From contig NZ_JALNYS010000001.1 of NCBI RefSeq assembly GCF_023229695.1, forward strand, positions 62,001-126,000: a stretch of 64,000 bases of DNA, read 5' to 3'. The stretch's first letter is position 1, and the number at the start of each line of letters is the position of its first letter. The notes below the pieces were generated by a model that had not been told where the DNA came from, searched no databases, and saw only the letters and a list, made by a program, of their open reading frames with translations. Both the position numbers and the translations under genes were made by a program. This DNA is from Sulfuricurvum sp. Its GTDB lineage: Bacteria > Campylobacterota > Campylobacteria > Campylobacterales > Sulfurimonadaceae. Below are positions 33,415 through 41,826 of the stretch, piece by piece.

Positions 33415-35490
33415 ATGGTTATCGACAGCGTGTGTACCTATTGCGGTGTAGGATGTGATATTTCCGCTGAGGTGGAAGAGAACAAAATCCTCAAAATGTT
33501 TGCAAAAGAAGAGGGGGTTGTTTCTCAAGGGCGGTTGTGCATCAAAGGGAAACAGGGATGGGATTTTGTAACCCACCCCAAGCGTCTGCGTAATGCACGG
33601 GTGCGTAAATCGTTTTTAAGTGCCAATGCGGCACTGTTTTCGGATTTTGATATGGATTATCTTGAACCGGTCGATCACGATTTTTACGAAATCAGCTATG
33701 AAAGCGCCTATGAGCTCGCCGCCCGAAAACTGAAATCCTTAACCGATGAATTTGGTTCCCATACATTTGCCGCGATCGGAGGAGCTCGTACCAGCTGCGA
33801 AAGTTCTTATCTTTTCCAGCATTTTACCCGTCATGTCGTCGGATCTCCGCATGTCGACAACTGTGCCCGCGTTTGTCACTCCCCTTCACTCAAGGGGATG
33901 CGTCTGACAATCGGTGAAGGGGCTGCTACCAATCCGTTCGATGATATTTACGAAACCGAATTTTTGGTGGTAATGGGGTCCAATACGACCGAAGGACACC
34001 CGATTGTTGCCAATCGAATGCTCGATGTGATCAAACAAAAAGGGGTTGAGCTGGCGGTTATGGACGTGCGGCGGATTCAGCTTTCCAAATCGGCGACCCA
34101 CCATTTGAGTATCCCGTATGAAGCGAACCTGATGATGCTCAATATGATGGCCTACGTCATCATTTCCGAAAATCTGGTCAATGCCGATTTTATTGCGGCC
34201 CGTACCAAGGGGTACGAAGCGTACAAACAATCGATCTTGAACGATCCGTATGCCAATCCCGATTACCTCCTTCAGATCCCCGGATATGAATCGTTGAGGG
34301 AAGAGATTCACAGCGTTGCCCGAAAATACGCGACGCGAAAAAGCCTTTTTTTCTGGGGTCTGGGTATTACGGAGCATCTGGACGGGTCGTATGCCGTAAT
34401 GGCGATTACCCATTTGGCTTTATTGACGGGGAATATCGGAAAACGGGGGGCCGGGCTAATGCCGCTTCGGGGGCAGAATAATGTTCAGGGGACCTGCGAT
34501 GTCGGAATGCTCCCCTATTATGCCCCCGATTATCAGCCTCCCAAGGAGGTCGGTATGATGACTCCCGATTTGATCAATGCCATGATCGAGGGTAAAATCA
34601 AAGCTCTTTTTAATATCAGCGAGGATATCGCCCATATCCATCCGAACCAAAACAAAATCCATTCGGCACTCAAAAATCTCGATTTATTGATTGTCAATGA
34701 GCTTTTTGATAACGAGATCACCAAATTTGCGGACATTATTTTCGGGGTCAAAAGCGCCTATGAAAAGACGGGTGTCTACGTCAATGCCGAGCGGCGGTTG
34801 CACCTTTCACAGCCGTTTATTCATGTCACGATGCCTGATGACTGGGAAGTGATCGCCGAGATTTCCAAGCGCTACGGCAAAGATCTCGGTGTCAAAAGTT
34901 CACGCGATGTATGGGAATCGGTACGGGTTGATGCTCCGGAGCGTTTTGGCGGAGCGAGTTATGAAAAACTCGAAGCCAACCGCCTTAGAGGGCTTCAATG
35001 GCCCGTTCAAGACGAGGATACTCCCGTGCTGCATCTGCATGATTTCCGTACCAAGGACGGATTAGGGGCATTTCGCTACAAACAATATGAGCCGCGCGGT
35101 CAGATTGAAGAGCTGTTGAAGGGGCCGGAGTATGAAGGGTATTATCTGACAACAGGGCGGGTCCTGGTCCATTACAATAATGCCGCTCAGACCAATGCGT
35201 GTGAGAAGCTGGGGCGAAGTCATAGTGAAGATATCCTTCTCGTCAGTGTTGACGATGAAGAATTTTTCGAATATAAAGATTTTGTCGTCCTCAAAAGCCA
35301 GTACGGTGAAAGTGCCCCTTTGCGGGTAAAAGTGAGTTCGACGGTGAAAAAAGGGACCCTTTTTACAACGTTTCACCATGCTAAGAGCCGGATTAACTTT
35401 TTATTCGGTGATGAGTATGATGAGCTGATTAAAACAGCACGCTTCAAGTCAGTCAAAGTCGAGGTGATCAAGCCCGATTATCTGGATTGA
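33415..35490 (+). CDS. Formate dehydrogenase-like molybdopterin oxidoreductase
   Basis: A 691-residue enzyme of the formate dehydrogenase H type. Residues 7, 10, 14 and 42 are the Cys ligands of a [4Fe-4S] cluster (VCTYCGVGC and GRLCIKG). The metal ligand is Cys154 in NCARVCHSPS, where E. coli FdhH has selenocysteine, followed by the catalytic-type His155. LRGQNNVQGTCDVGMLP is a typical FDH segment, and a molybdopterin-dinucleotide domain closes the protein. No signal peptide, electron-transfer subunit or fdhD is adjacent, so its partner is unknown. An assimilatory nitrate reductase is less likely given RVCH and QGTCD. AAGGAAAT precedes the ATG. Confidence 0.82.
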   Translation: MVIDSVCTYCGVGCDISAEVEENKILKMFAKEEGVVSQGRLCIKGKQGWDFVTHPKRLRNARVRKSFLSANAALFSDFDMDYLEPVDHDFYEISYESAYELAARKLKSLTDEFGSHTFAAIGGARTSCESSYLFQHFTRHVVGSPHVDNCARVCHSPSLKGMRLTIGEGAATNPFDDIYETEFLVVMGSNTTEGHPIVANRMLDVIKQKGVELAVMDVRRIQLSKSATHHLSIPYEANLMMLNMMAYVIISENLVNADFIAARTKGYEAYKQSILNDPYANPDYLLQIPGYESLREEIHSVARKYATRKSLFFWGLGITEHLDGSYAVMAITHLALLTGNIGKRGAGLMPLRGQNNVQGTCDVGMLPYYAPDYQPPKEVGMMTPDLINAMIEGKIKALFNISEDIAHIHPNQNKIHSALKNLDLLIVNELFDNEITKFADIIFGVKSAYEKTGVYVNAERRLHLSQPFIHVTMPDDWEVIAEISKRYGKDLGVKSSRDVWESVRVDAPERFGGASYEKLEANRLRGLQWPVQDEDTPVLHLHDFRTKDGLGAFRYKQYEPRGQIEELLKGPEYEGYYLTTGRVLVHYNNAAQTNACEKLGRSHSEDILLVSVDDEEFFEYKDFVVLKSQYGESAPLRVKVSSTVKKGTLFTTFHHAKSRINFLFGDEYDELIKTARFKSVKVEVIKPDYLD

Positions 35491-35493
35491 CCG

Positions 35494-35823
35494 ATGAGCC
35501 GCGCCAAGGGGACGCTTGCCGAAGAACGCGGATGTGAATACCTACGAAGACGCGGGATACGAATTATCGATCGCAATGTGTATAACCGATTCGGAGAGAT
35601 CGATATTATCGCCTTAAAAGAGAGAGTGCTCCATTTTATTGAGGTCAAAAGCGCTCAAAGTTATGAGCAGGCCGTTTACAATATTACCCCCGCCAAACTG
35701 CAAAAACTTAACCGCGCGATTCAGGCATATCTACAAAAAATAAAATGGGATGGAGAGTATTGCATTGATGCCCTTATTATCTCTGATGAAGGGATTGAAT
35801 GGATTGAAAATACTACACTCTAA
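35494..35823 (+). CDS. YraN/UPF0102-family protein
   Basis: A 109-residue member of the UPF0102 family with a Holliday-resolvase-like nuclease fold. The motif is NRFGEIDIIALKERVLHFIEVKSA, with Glu, Asp and the ExK of a PD-(D/E)XK core, after the AEERGCEYLRRRGIRI helix. The biological role is not known. It starts 4 bases after the oxidoreductase gene. Confidence 0.88.
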   Translation: MSRAKGTLAEERGCEYLRRRGIRIIDRNVYNRFGEIDIIALKERVLHFIEVKSAQSYEQAVYNITPAKLQKLNRAIQAYLQKIKWDGEYCIDALIISDEGIEWIENTTL

Positions 35824-35857
35824 AAACTTTAAGTTATAGATTGTAGTTATATTTTAT

Positions 35858-35886
35858 TTGACAGAACCGGCTTTCATTGATATAAT
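35858..35886 (+). promoter_or_regulatory. Consensus promoter of the PAS gene
   Basis: TTGACA (35858-35863) and TATAAT (35881-35886) with exactly 17 bases between them: a perfect sigma-70-type promoter, unusual for Campylobacterota, which mostly lack a -35 box. Transcription should start near 35893. Confidence 0.88.
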
Positions 35887-35921
35887 CTTGGGTAATCATT
35901 TTAGTGATAGAAGGTTTTAAA

Positions 35922-36353
35922 ATGGCTAAGCCTACCCCGACGGATGTTGAAGTGAAATTTGAGGGTGGTAATATGATTACCGAAACTGATTTACGCGGGA
36001 GAATCACCTATGTCAATCGTCTATTTATAAAAATGTCAGGGTATGAGAAGGATGAATTGATCGGCAAGCCTCACTCGCTTCTACGCCATCCGGATATGCC
36101 GAAATGTTGTTTTCGATCGATGTGGGAGAGTGTTTTGAAGGGTGAGCCGTGGGAAGGGTATGTGAAGAATTTGCGAAAGGATGGCGCTTTTTATTGGGTC
36201 ATCGTTTTGGTCACCCCGAAGTATGATGAACACGGAGAACATTGCGGATTTATCGCTGTGAGAAAACCGCCCGGAGAGTTGACTCTGGAAGAGATTAAAA
36301 GCAAGTATGCCTATATGCTGAGCGAAGAATCGTGCAGGAGAGAGAATAACTGA
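35922..36353 (+). CDS. Single PAS-domain protein, Aer/CetB-like
   Basis: A 143-residue protein made of one PAS domain. The ITETDLRGRITYVNRLFIKM and KPHSLLRHPDMPKCCFRSMW segments match the flavin-binding PAS of Aer and CetB, which report redox state to the chemotaxis system. ATG 35922 has AAGG before it. No output or membrane domain is present, so it would work through a partner, as CetB does with CetA. The stop TGA is made of the first bases of the MITE that follows; without the insertion the frame would have ended about four codons later. Confidence 0.82.
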   Translation: MAKPTPTDVEVKFEGGNMITETDLRGRITYVNRLFIKMSGYEKDELIGKPHSLLRHPDMPKCCFRSMWESVLKGEPWEGYVKNLRKDGAFYWVIVLVTPKYDEHGEHCGFIAVRKPPGELTLEEIKSKYAYMLSEESCRRENN

Positions 36354-36490
36354 CCTTACGCACCTTGCTGTAGCAAGTGCGAAAAGGGGGAATTCTCCCG
36401 CATTCGGAAGATGCGGGTAGCTTTAGGGGGTTGTAGGGACTCTAGTCCCTGCCACTTTATGGGCTATGCCCGGAAAGTGCGTAACATCAG
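36350..36490 (+). mobile_element. MITE copy 5, supplying the stop codon of the PAS gene
   Basis: A 141-bp copy with ends CTGACCTTACGCAC and GTGCGTAACATCAG. The flanking words are AGAATAA (36343-36349) and AGGATAA (36491-36497), a 7-bp duplication with one difference. The TGA of its left end is in frame and terminates the PAS gene. Confidence 0.92.
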
Positions 36491-36597
36491 AGGATAATCC
36501 GGAGTCCGAATAAATTGAATCGGATGGGTTAAATCGGTAGCATTGCTGAGAAAAAACGCTCAACATACATAATAAGACATTTTAAAGATTGAGGCGT

Positions 36598-36603
36598 TAT
36601 AAT
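36598..36603 (+). promoter_or_regulatory. -10 element of trxA
   Basis: TATAAT 36 bases before the trxA start, with no clear -35 box. It lies between the MITE and trxA, so trxA does not depend on transcription through the element. Confidence 0.55.
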
Positions 36604-36639
36604 GGTTCCCATAAATATTCATAAACGCAAGGAAGTACA

Positions 36640-36957
36640 ATGGGTAAATACATTGAATTGACAGTATCAAATTTTGAAGAAGTAACCAAAGAGGGTGTCG
36701 CGTTAGTTGATTTTTGGGCTCCATGGTGTGGACCTTGCCGTATGATCGCTCCGGTAATTGAAGAACTGGCTGCTGAATTTGAGGGAAAAGCGGCAATTTG
36801 TAAAGTTAATACAGATGAAGAACAAGATATCGCTGTAAAATACGGTATCCGTTCTATCCCGACTATCCTTTTCTTTAAAAACGGCGAAGTGGTTGAGCAA
36901 ATGGTCGGCGCAGCTTCCAAGCAAGCATTCGCTGATAAATTAAACGCATTACTATAA
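36640..36957 (+). CDS. trxA: Thioredoxin 1
   Basis: A 105-residue cytoplasmic thioredoxin. The redox site is WAPWCGPCRM with Cys30 and Cys33, and the cis-Pro motif is in SIPTILFFKNG. AAGGAAGTACA precedes the ATG. trxB, its reductase, lies 360 bp downstream but is separated from it by a terminator-like hairpin and a mobile element. Confidence 0.96.
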   Translation: MGKYIELTVSNFEEVTKEGVALVDFWAPWCGPCRMIAPVIEELAAEFEGKAAICKVNTDEEQDIAVKYGIRSIPTILFFKNGEVVEQMVGAASKQAFADKLNALL

Positions 36958-37017
36958 TTTTCAACTCTGAGGGGATCCATTTCCTCGTCTACACTTGCCT
37001 CTATGGCACTAAAGCTT

Positions 37018-37033
37018 GACCCTTTCGGGTCAG
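37018..37033 (+). terminator. Hairpin after trxA
   Basis: TGACCC (37018-37023) pairs with GGGTCA (37028-37033) around TTTC. A clear T-run is missing, but TCCTCTCTTAT follows. It stands about 60 bases after the trxA stop. Confidence 0.5.
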
Positions 37034-37049
37034 AATCCTCTCTTATATT

Positions 37050-37192
37050 CTGATGTTACGCACTTTTCGGGCGAAGCCCGTAAAGTGGCAGGGACTAAAG
37101 TCCCTACAACCCCCTGAAGCTTCCCGTATCTTTCGGATACGGGAGAATAATTCCCCATGTAGCACTTGCTAAAGAAATGTGCGTAACATCAG
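37050..37192 (-). mobile_element. MITE copy 6, between trxA and trxB
   Basis: A 143-bp copy in inverted orientation. The ends read CTGATGTTACGCAC and GTGCGTAACATCAG, a perfect 14-bp inverted repeat, flanked by TTATATT on both sides (37043-37049 and 37193-37199). It may be the youngest copy, as both ends and the duplication are perfect. Confidence 0.95.
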
Positions 37193-37316
37193 TTATATTT
37201 TTATTTTTCCCCCCCCCTTCTAAAAGTTTTCTAAAGCAATTGTTATCCTCTTCTTCGTGTAGTCGGTTTTAACTACAAGAGGGTATCATTTGAAATTACA
37301 AAAGCGGAGGACTTGG

Positions 37317-38258
37317 ATGTTGGATTGTGCTATTATCGGAGGAGGTCCTGCAGGGCTGACAGCAGGACTGTATGCTACGCGAGGCGGGTTAGAGAACGTT
37401 GTTATGTTTGAAAAAGGGATGCCCGGAGGGCAAATTACGATGAGTTCGGAGATCGAGAACTATCCTGGGGTGACCGGCCATATGACCGGTATGGATTTGA
37501 TGATTCCCTGGCCGGAGCAGTGCCAACGTTTCGGATTGAAGCATGAGATGTCGGAAGTAATCCGGGTCTCTCGCCGTGAAGACGGTATTTTTATCGTGAA
37601 TAAATCGGACGGAAGCAGTGATGAAGCCAAAAGCGTCATCGTCTGTACCGGATCCACCCCTAAACGGGCCGGATTCGTCGGTGAAGATCTCTATTTCGGG
37701 CGCGGTGTCAGTACCTGTGCGACGTGTGACGGTTTTTTCTATAAAGGGAAAGAGGTTGCCGTGATCGGCGGCGGCGATACCGCTTTGGAAGAGGCACTTT
37801 ATCTGGCCAAAATTTGTTCTCGTGTCTATCTTATCCACAGACGCGATACGTTCCGTTCCGCTCCCAATACGATTGAGAGGGTGAAAAATACCTCCAATAT
37901 TGAGCTTGTCGTCAATGCGATTCCTGAAGAGGTGTTAGGAGACAAAATGGGGGTAACGGGAATACGTGTTGCTCTTAAGGATGGATCAACGCGTCATATT
38001 GATGTTCCCGGTGTATTTGTTTTTGTCGGAAATAACGTTAATAATCAGGTATTGCTTCAAGAAGACGGCACCTTTTTGTGTGATATGACCCCATGGGGAG
38101 AAGTCAATGTCAATCTCAGCATGAAAACTTCCGTACCGGGTCTTTTTGCAGCGGGGGATATGCGTGCGGAAGCACCGAAGCAGGTGGTGTGTGCAGCGGG
38201 TGACGGTGCCGTAGCGGCCTTACAGGCAATTGCGTATGTGGACGAACAGAGTCATTAA
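37317..38258 (+). CDS. trxB: Thioredoxin reductase
   Basis: A 313-residue NADPH-dependent flavoprotein. FAD motif AIIGGGPAGLTAGLYATR at the N-terminus, redox pair Cys134-x-x-Cys137 in CATCDGFF, NADPH motif GGGDTALEEALYL, and the closing FAD motif LFAAGDMR. ATG 37317 has GGAGG at the proper distance; the open frame begins nine codons earlier. A run of nine C residues lies about 110 bp upstream. Confidence 0.95.
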   Translation: MLDCAIIGGGPAGLTAGLYATRGGLENVVMFEKGMPGGQITMSSEIENYPGVTGHMTGMDLMIPWPEQCQRFGLKHEMSEVIRVSRREDGIFIVNKSDGSSDEAKSVIVCTGSTPKRAGFVGEDLYFGRGVSTCATCDGFFYKGKEVAVIGGGDTALEEALYLAKICSRVYLIHRRDTFRSAPNTIERVKNTSNIELVVNAIPEEVLGDKMGVTGIRVALKDGSTRHIDVPGVFVFVGNNVNNQVLLQEDGTFLCDMTPWGEVNVNLSMKTSVPGLFAAGDMRAEAPKQVVCAAGDGAVAALQAIAYVDEQSH

Positions 38259-38367
38259 TCCGAATAGGTGAAAAGTATTTGATTAAATCGGTTTCTACGC
38301 AAATTATTGTGAGAAGAGAAAAATTTCGTCCTTTTAAACACTAAAAAGATAGAATACATTTTAGAAT

Positions 38368-38486
38368 CTGATGTTACGTACTTTACGGGCTATGAGTGAA
38401 AAGTGCAAATAAAGATCGGTTAATCTCCCGCATCCGAAAGGTGCGGGTAGCTTTAGGGGATTTGTTCCTAATGTGCGTAACATCAG
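38368..38486 (-). mobile_element. MITE copy 7, internally rearranged
   Basis: A 119-bp short copy. The ends CTGATGTTACGTAC and GTGCGTAACATCAG are kept and both are flanked by TTAGAAT (38361-38367 and 38487-38493). The middle has lost the GGGACTTTAGTCCC hairpin, and half of the terminal stem; the order of the rest suggests that the left half comes from one orientation and the right half from the other. Strand is therefore nominal. Confidence 0.9.
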
Positions 38487-38513
38487 TTAGAATAAGAATT
38501 GGGGATGACTGAT

Positions 38514-39281
38514 ATGGTGAAAGCAGGAGTATTTGGAGCAGGTGGCCGTGTAGGGAGATTGTTGATCGATGATTTGCGAGAAGAAAAAGCAATTTCGTTA
38601 GCGGCCGTATATGTCCGCAATGAATTGAATTTTTCAATTGATCCGTCGGTATTGGTGACTAATGACATGGCCACATTGCTCAAAAGCTCCGATGTTATTA
38701 TCGATTTTTCTCTTCCTGAAGCGACGCAATTATTGCTGGAAGAGGCAATGAAACATCCGTGTCCTCTTGTGATCGGGACGACAGGGATGGATGAACATCA
38801 AATGAATCTTCTTAAAACGGCAAGTGAGTCTATGCCGATTTTGTATGCAACCAATATGTCATTGGGGGTGGCGCTATTGAACAAGCTGGTCTATACCGCA
38901 TCCAAAACACTTTCCGGTTTTGACATTGAAATTGTTGAACAGCATCACCGACACAAAAAAGATGCCCCAAGCGGAACCGCATTGACGTTGGCCCATTCAG
39001 CCGCCGCAGGCCGTGATTTGGATTTAAATACCGTCCGTGTCAGCGGACGCAACGGTAACATCGGGGAACGAAGTAAGGATGAAATTGCCGTTATGGCATT
39101 ACGCGGCGGCGACATTGTCGGACGTCATACAGTCGGATTTTACAATGACGGTGAGTTTATTGAGCTTCACCATACCGCAACGAGTCGCAATACATTTTCA
39201 AAAGGGGCAATCCGTGCCGGAAAATGGATCGTAGGCAAGCCTAATGGGCTTTATTCGATCAGTGATTGTTTGGATAGTTGA
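38514..39281 (+). CDS. dapB: 4-Hydroxy-tetrahydrodipicolinate reductase
   Basis: A 255-residue DapB of the lysine/diaminopimelate pathway. NAD(P) motif VFGAGGRVGRLL at the N-terminus, the substrate motif EQHHRHKKDAPSGTAL with the catalytic His and Lys, and the C-terminal HHTATSRNTFSKGAI. ATG 38514 gives the usual opening, with GGGG 8 bases upstream; ATG 38505 is an alternative. The gene stands only about 20 bp after a MITE. Confidence 0.93.
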   Translation: MVKAGVFGAGGRVGRLLIDDLREEKAISLAAVYVRNELNFSIDPSVLVTNDMATLLKSSDVIIDFSLPEATQLLLEEAMKHPCPLVIGTTGMDEHQMNLLKTASESMPILYATNMSLGVALLNKLVYTASKTLSGFDIEIVEQHHRHKKDAPSGTALTLAHSAAAGRDLDLNTVRVSGRNGNIGERSKDEIAVMALRGGDIVGRHTVGFYNDGEFIELHHTATSRNTFSKGAIRAGKWIVGKPNGLYSISDCLDS

Positions 39282-39398
39282 TTTCTGCTTTGTAGAAGCA
39301 AGTTTCAGTGCCTAATCGGCTAGTGTTGCCAAAGGGGTGTGATCCTTTTGGTGTTCAAAAATAGAGTTCAAAATAACTCTGACGGTAAGGATTTTTTT

Positions 39399-40748
39399 GT
39401 GCGTAGCTTAAATGAAAAATGTGCGGTAGTTGGTATTTTTAACCATACTGAGGCCTCTAAATTGGCGTATTTTTCCCTTCATGCTCTGCAGCATCGAGGG
39501 CAGGAAGCAGCTGGGATTAGTACGAGTGACGGTGAAAAATTGTATACGATCAAAGATCGCGGTTTGGTAACACAGGTATTTGACAATCAAAAGCTTCATA
39601 CCCTCAAAGGGGAGATGGCAATCGGACATACCCGTTACTCAACAGCGGGTGATGACTCCATCCTTGATGCCCAACCCGTCTTTGCGCGGTATGATTTAGG
39701 AGAGATGTCGATTGTCCATAACGGTAATCTGACCAATGCCAAAGAGGTACGTGATGCTTTGATTAAAAAAGGGGCAATTTTTCAAACCTTTATGGATACC
39801 GAAAATTTGATTCATCTGATCGCAAAAAGTGACCAGCACCATTTGACAGATCGGATCATTGATGCGGTTAAAAAGATTGAAGGGGCTTACTCTCTTGTTT
39901 TTTTGAGCCGATCAAAAATGTTTGCAATGCGCGATCCTCACGGATTTCGTCCCCTAAGTCTCGGAAGGGTGGGGGATGGATATGTTGTTGCATCCGAAAC
40001 CTGTGCCTTTGATTTGATCGGAGCTGAGTACATTCGTGATGTAGAGCCAGGCGAACTGTTGATTTTTGAAAAAGACAAAGCGCCGAAATCCATTAAAGTA
40101 TTTGAGCCTACACCGAAGCATTGTATTTTTGAGTATGTCTATTTTGCCCGTCCCGATTCCAACGTGTATATGCAAAATGTGTATGAAATGCGTAAAGCGA
40201 TGGGAAAAGAGTTGGCGAAAGAGCAGCCGGTTGAAGCCGATATGGTTGTCCCGGTCCCCGATGGCGGAGTTCCTGCAGCAATCGGTTACTCACAAGAAAG
40301 CGGCATTCCCTTTGAGATGGCGATTATGCGTAATCATTACATCGGTCGTACCTTTATCGAACCGACACAGGAGATGCGCGATCTAAAAGTGAAAATGAAA
40401 CTTTCCCCGATTGAACGGCTCATTAAAGGGAAACGGCTCATTGTTATCGATGATTCGATCGTTCGCGGGACGACGAGCCGTCAAATTGTCCGTATGTTAA
40501 AAGCGGCCGGTGCCTCTGAAGTGCATATGCGTATCTCGAGCCCTCCGACGACGGACCCGTGTTATTATGGGGTAGATACTCCGGATAAAGAGAAACTAAT
40601 TGCGGCAAATATGACAATCGATGAGATTTGTGCGTTTATCGAAGCCGATTCTCTCGGATATCTTAGTAATGAATCGCTTCTCTTCAGTGTTAACGGGAAA
40701 GAAGAAAATTACTGTACCGCCTGTTTTACCGGCAAGTATATTATTTAA
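39399..40748 (+). CDS. purF: Amidophosphoribosyltransferase
   Basis: A 449-residue PurF, first enzyme of purine synthesis. The glutaminase nucleophile Cys is in LNEKCAVVGIF after a short propeptide; the PRPP motif is VIDDSIVRGTTSRQIV. GTG 39399 is chosen: AAGGA stands 7 bases before it, and the whole spacer is T7. The 117-bp leader holds a CCAAAGG/CCTTTTGG hairpin. A degenerate repeat with a strong hairpin follows the stop codon. Confidence 0.95.
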   Translation: MRSLNEKCAVVGIFNHTEASKLAYFSLHALQHRGQEAAGISTSDGEKLYTIKDRGLVTQVFDNQKLHTLKGEMAIGHTRYSTAGDDSILDAQPVFARYDLGEMSIVHNGNLTNAKEVRDALIKKGAIFQTFMDTENLIHLIAKSDQHHLTDRIIDAVKKIEGAYSLVFLSRSKMFAMRDPHGFRPLSLGRVGDGYVVASETCAFDLIGAEYIRDVEPGELLIFEKDKAPKSIKVFEPTPKHCIFEYVYFARPDSNVYMQNVYEMRKAMGKELAKEQPVEADMVVPVPDGGVPAAIGYSQESGIPFEMAIMRNHYIGRTFIEPTQEMRDLKVKMKLSPIERLIKGKRLIVIDDSIVRGTTSRQIVRMLKAAGASEVHMRISSPPTTDPCYYGVDTPDKEKLIAANMTIDEICAFIEADSLGYLSNESLLFSVNGKEENYCTACFTGKYII

Positions 40749-40755
40749 TGCTACA

Positions 40756-40783
40756 CATTAAAACGAACTCGTCCGTTTTAATG
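40756..40783 (+). terminator. Terminator-like hairpin after purF
   Basis: CATTAAAACG (40756-40765) pairs perfectly with CGTTTTAATG (40774-40783), 7 bases after the purF stop. It takes the place of the last stem of the neighbouring MITE remnant and is probably the terminator of purF. Confidence 0.6.
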
Positions 40784-40820
40784 GCAGGGACAAATGTCCC
40801 TTGCAACCCCCTAAAGCTAC
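40784..40820 (-). mobile_element. MITE remnant after purF
   Basis: The segment contains GCAGGGACAAATGTCCC followed by AACCCCCTAAAGCTAC, the reverse complement of the repeat core. Both termini and the CCCGCATC hairpin are gone, and no target duplication is left. It is an old, decayed copy. Confidence 0.75.
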
Positions 40821-40863
40821 AAAAAACTTTGTTTTTTGAGATGTACAAAATAGAGAGGGTTTA

Positions 40864-41826
40864 ATGCGGAAGCAGATCTTTACGTTCGGACAATATCTGA
40901 ACCGCAAATTCGGTGGGAAAGTCTCTAAAGTTCCCATCTCTATCTCCGGATTTACCTGTCCGAATATCGACGGAACCGTTGCAAAAGGGGGGTGCACCTT
41001 TTGCGAAAACGACTCTTTTAGTCCGAGTTTGGACAAAGCAAAGCCGCTAAAAGGGTTCTTTCTGAACCTTCACTCTGTAGACAATCCTTACCTAGATCAG
41101 CAACTGCAGCAGCTTGAATGGCAATTTAACGCCTTGTCTAAAAAACTCGCTTCTGAGCAGGGTACACAAAAGTATCTGGTTTATTTTCAGAGTTTTACGA
41201 ATACCTATGCACCGCAAGAGACGCTAAAGGCCCTTTACGACAAAGCATTGACCTTTGATCGTGTTGTAGGGATTAGTATCGGTACCCGCTCAGACAGCAT
41301 TAGCGAAGAGACGTTGGAATATTTGAGCGAACTCTCAAAAAAAACAGAGGTGTGGCTCGAATTTGGAATTCAATCTATCTATGACGAAACGCTAAAGCGG
41401 ATTAATCGAGGTCATGACAGTCAGAATGTCAAAGAGGCGATAATGAAAGCAAAACGTTATGGCCTTAACGTATGCGGTCATTTGATTTTCGGCCTTCCTG
41501 GAGAGACGAAAGAGATGATGCTGGAAACGGCAAAAGAGGCGTACGATCTTGAGATTGATTCCGTCAAATATCATCCGCTTTATGTCGTGAAGCGGACCGC
41601 TCTGGCAAATGAGTACGGGCGGGGGGAATTTGTTCCGATTACGCAAGAACTTTACACCGAGGTTCTAAAAGAGGCCCTTCTTCTCAAGCCTGAAAGGGTA
41701 AGCGTCCAACGTATCAGTGCGGGGATCGGCGATGATTCCCTGATTGCACCGGAGTGGTGCAAAGATAAAAATGAGCAATTTCGAATGATCAACAAGAGCC
41801 TCAAAGAGGCAAATCTCAAATATTAA
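40864..41826 (+). CDS. TIGR01212-family radical SAM protein
   Basis: A 320-residue radical SAM protein of the YhcC group. The cluster ligands are in CPNIDGTVAKGGCTFC, with the long spacing between the first and second Cys typical of this family. SGFTCPN and the VCGHLIFGLPGETKEMM barrel motif agree. The reaction is unknown. AGAGAGGG precedes the ATG. It ends 4 bases inside the convergent DUF2393 gene. Confidence 0.88.
   Translation: MRKQIFTFGQYLNRKFGGKVSKVPISISGFTCPNIDGTVAKGGCTFCENDSFSPSLDKAKPLKGFFLNLHSVDNPYLDQQLQQLEWQFNALSKKLASEQGTQKYLVYFQSFTNTYAPQETLKALYDKALTFDRVVGISIGTRSDSISEETLEYLSELSKKTEVWLEFGIQSIYDETLKRINRGHDSQNVKEAIMKAKRYGLNVCGHLIFGLPGETKEMMLETAKEAYDLEIDSVKYHPLYVVKRTALANEYGRGEFVPITQELYTEVLKEALLLKPERVSVQRISAGIGDDSLIAPEWCKDKNEQFRMINKSLKEANLKY

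Noticed and set aside
36491..36640. A tRNA gene in the trxA upstream region
   Set aside because: A GGTTAAATCGGTAGC stretch looks faintly like a D-arm, but no acceptor stem, anticodon arm or T-arm can be formed. No tRNA was recognised in the window.
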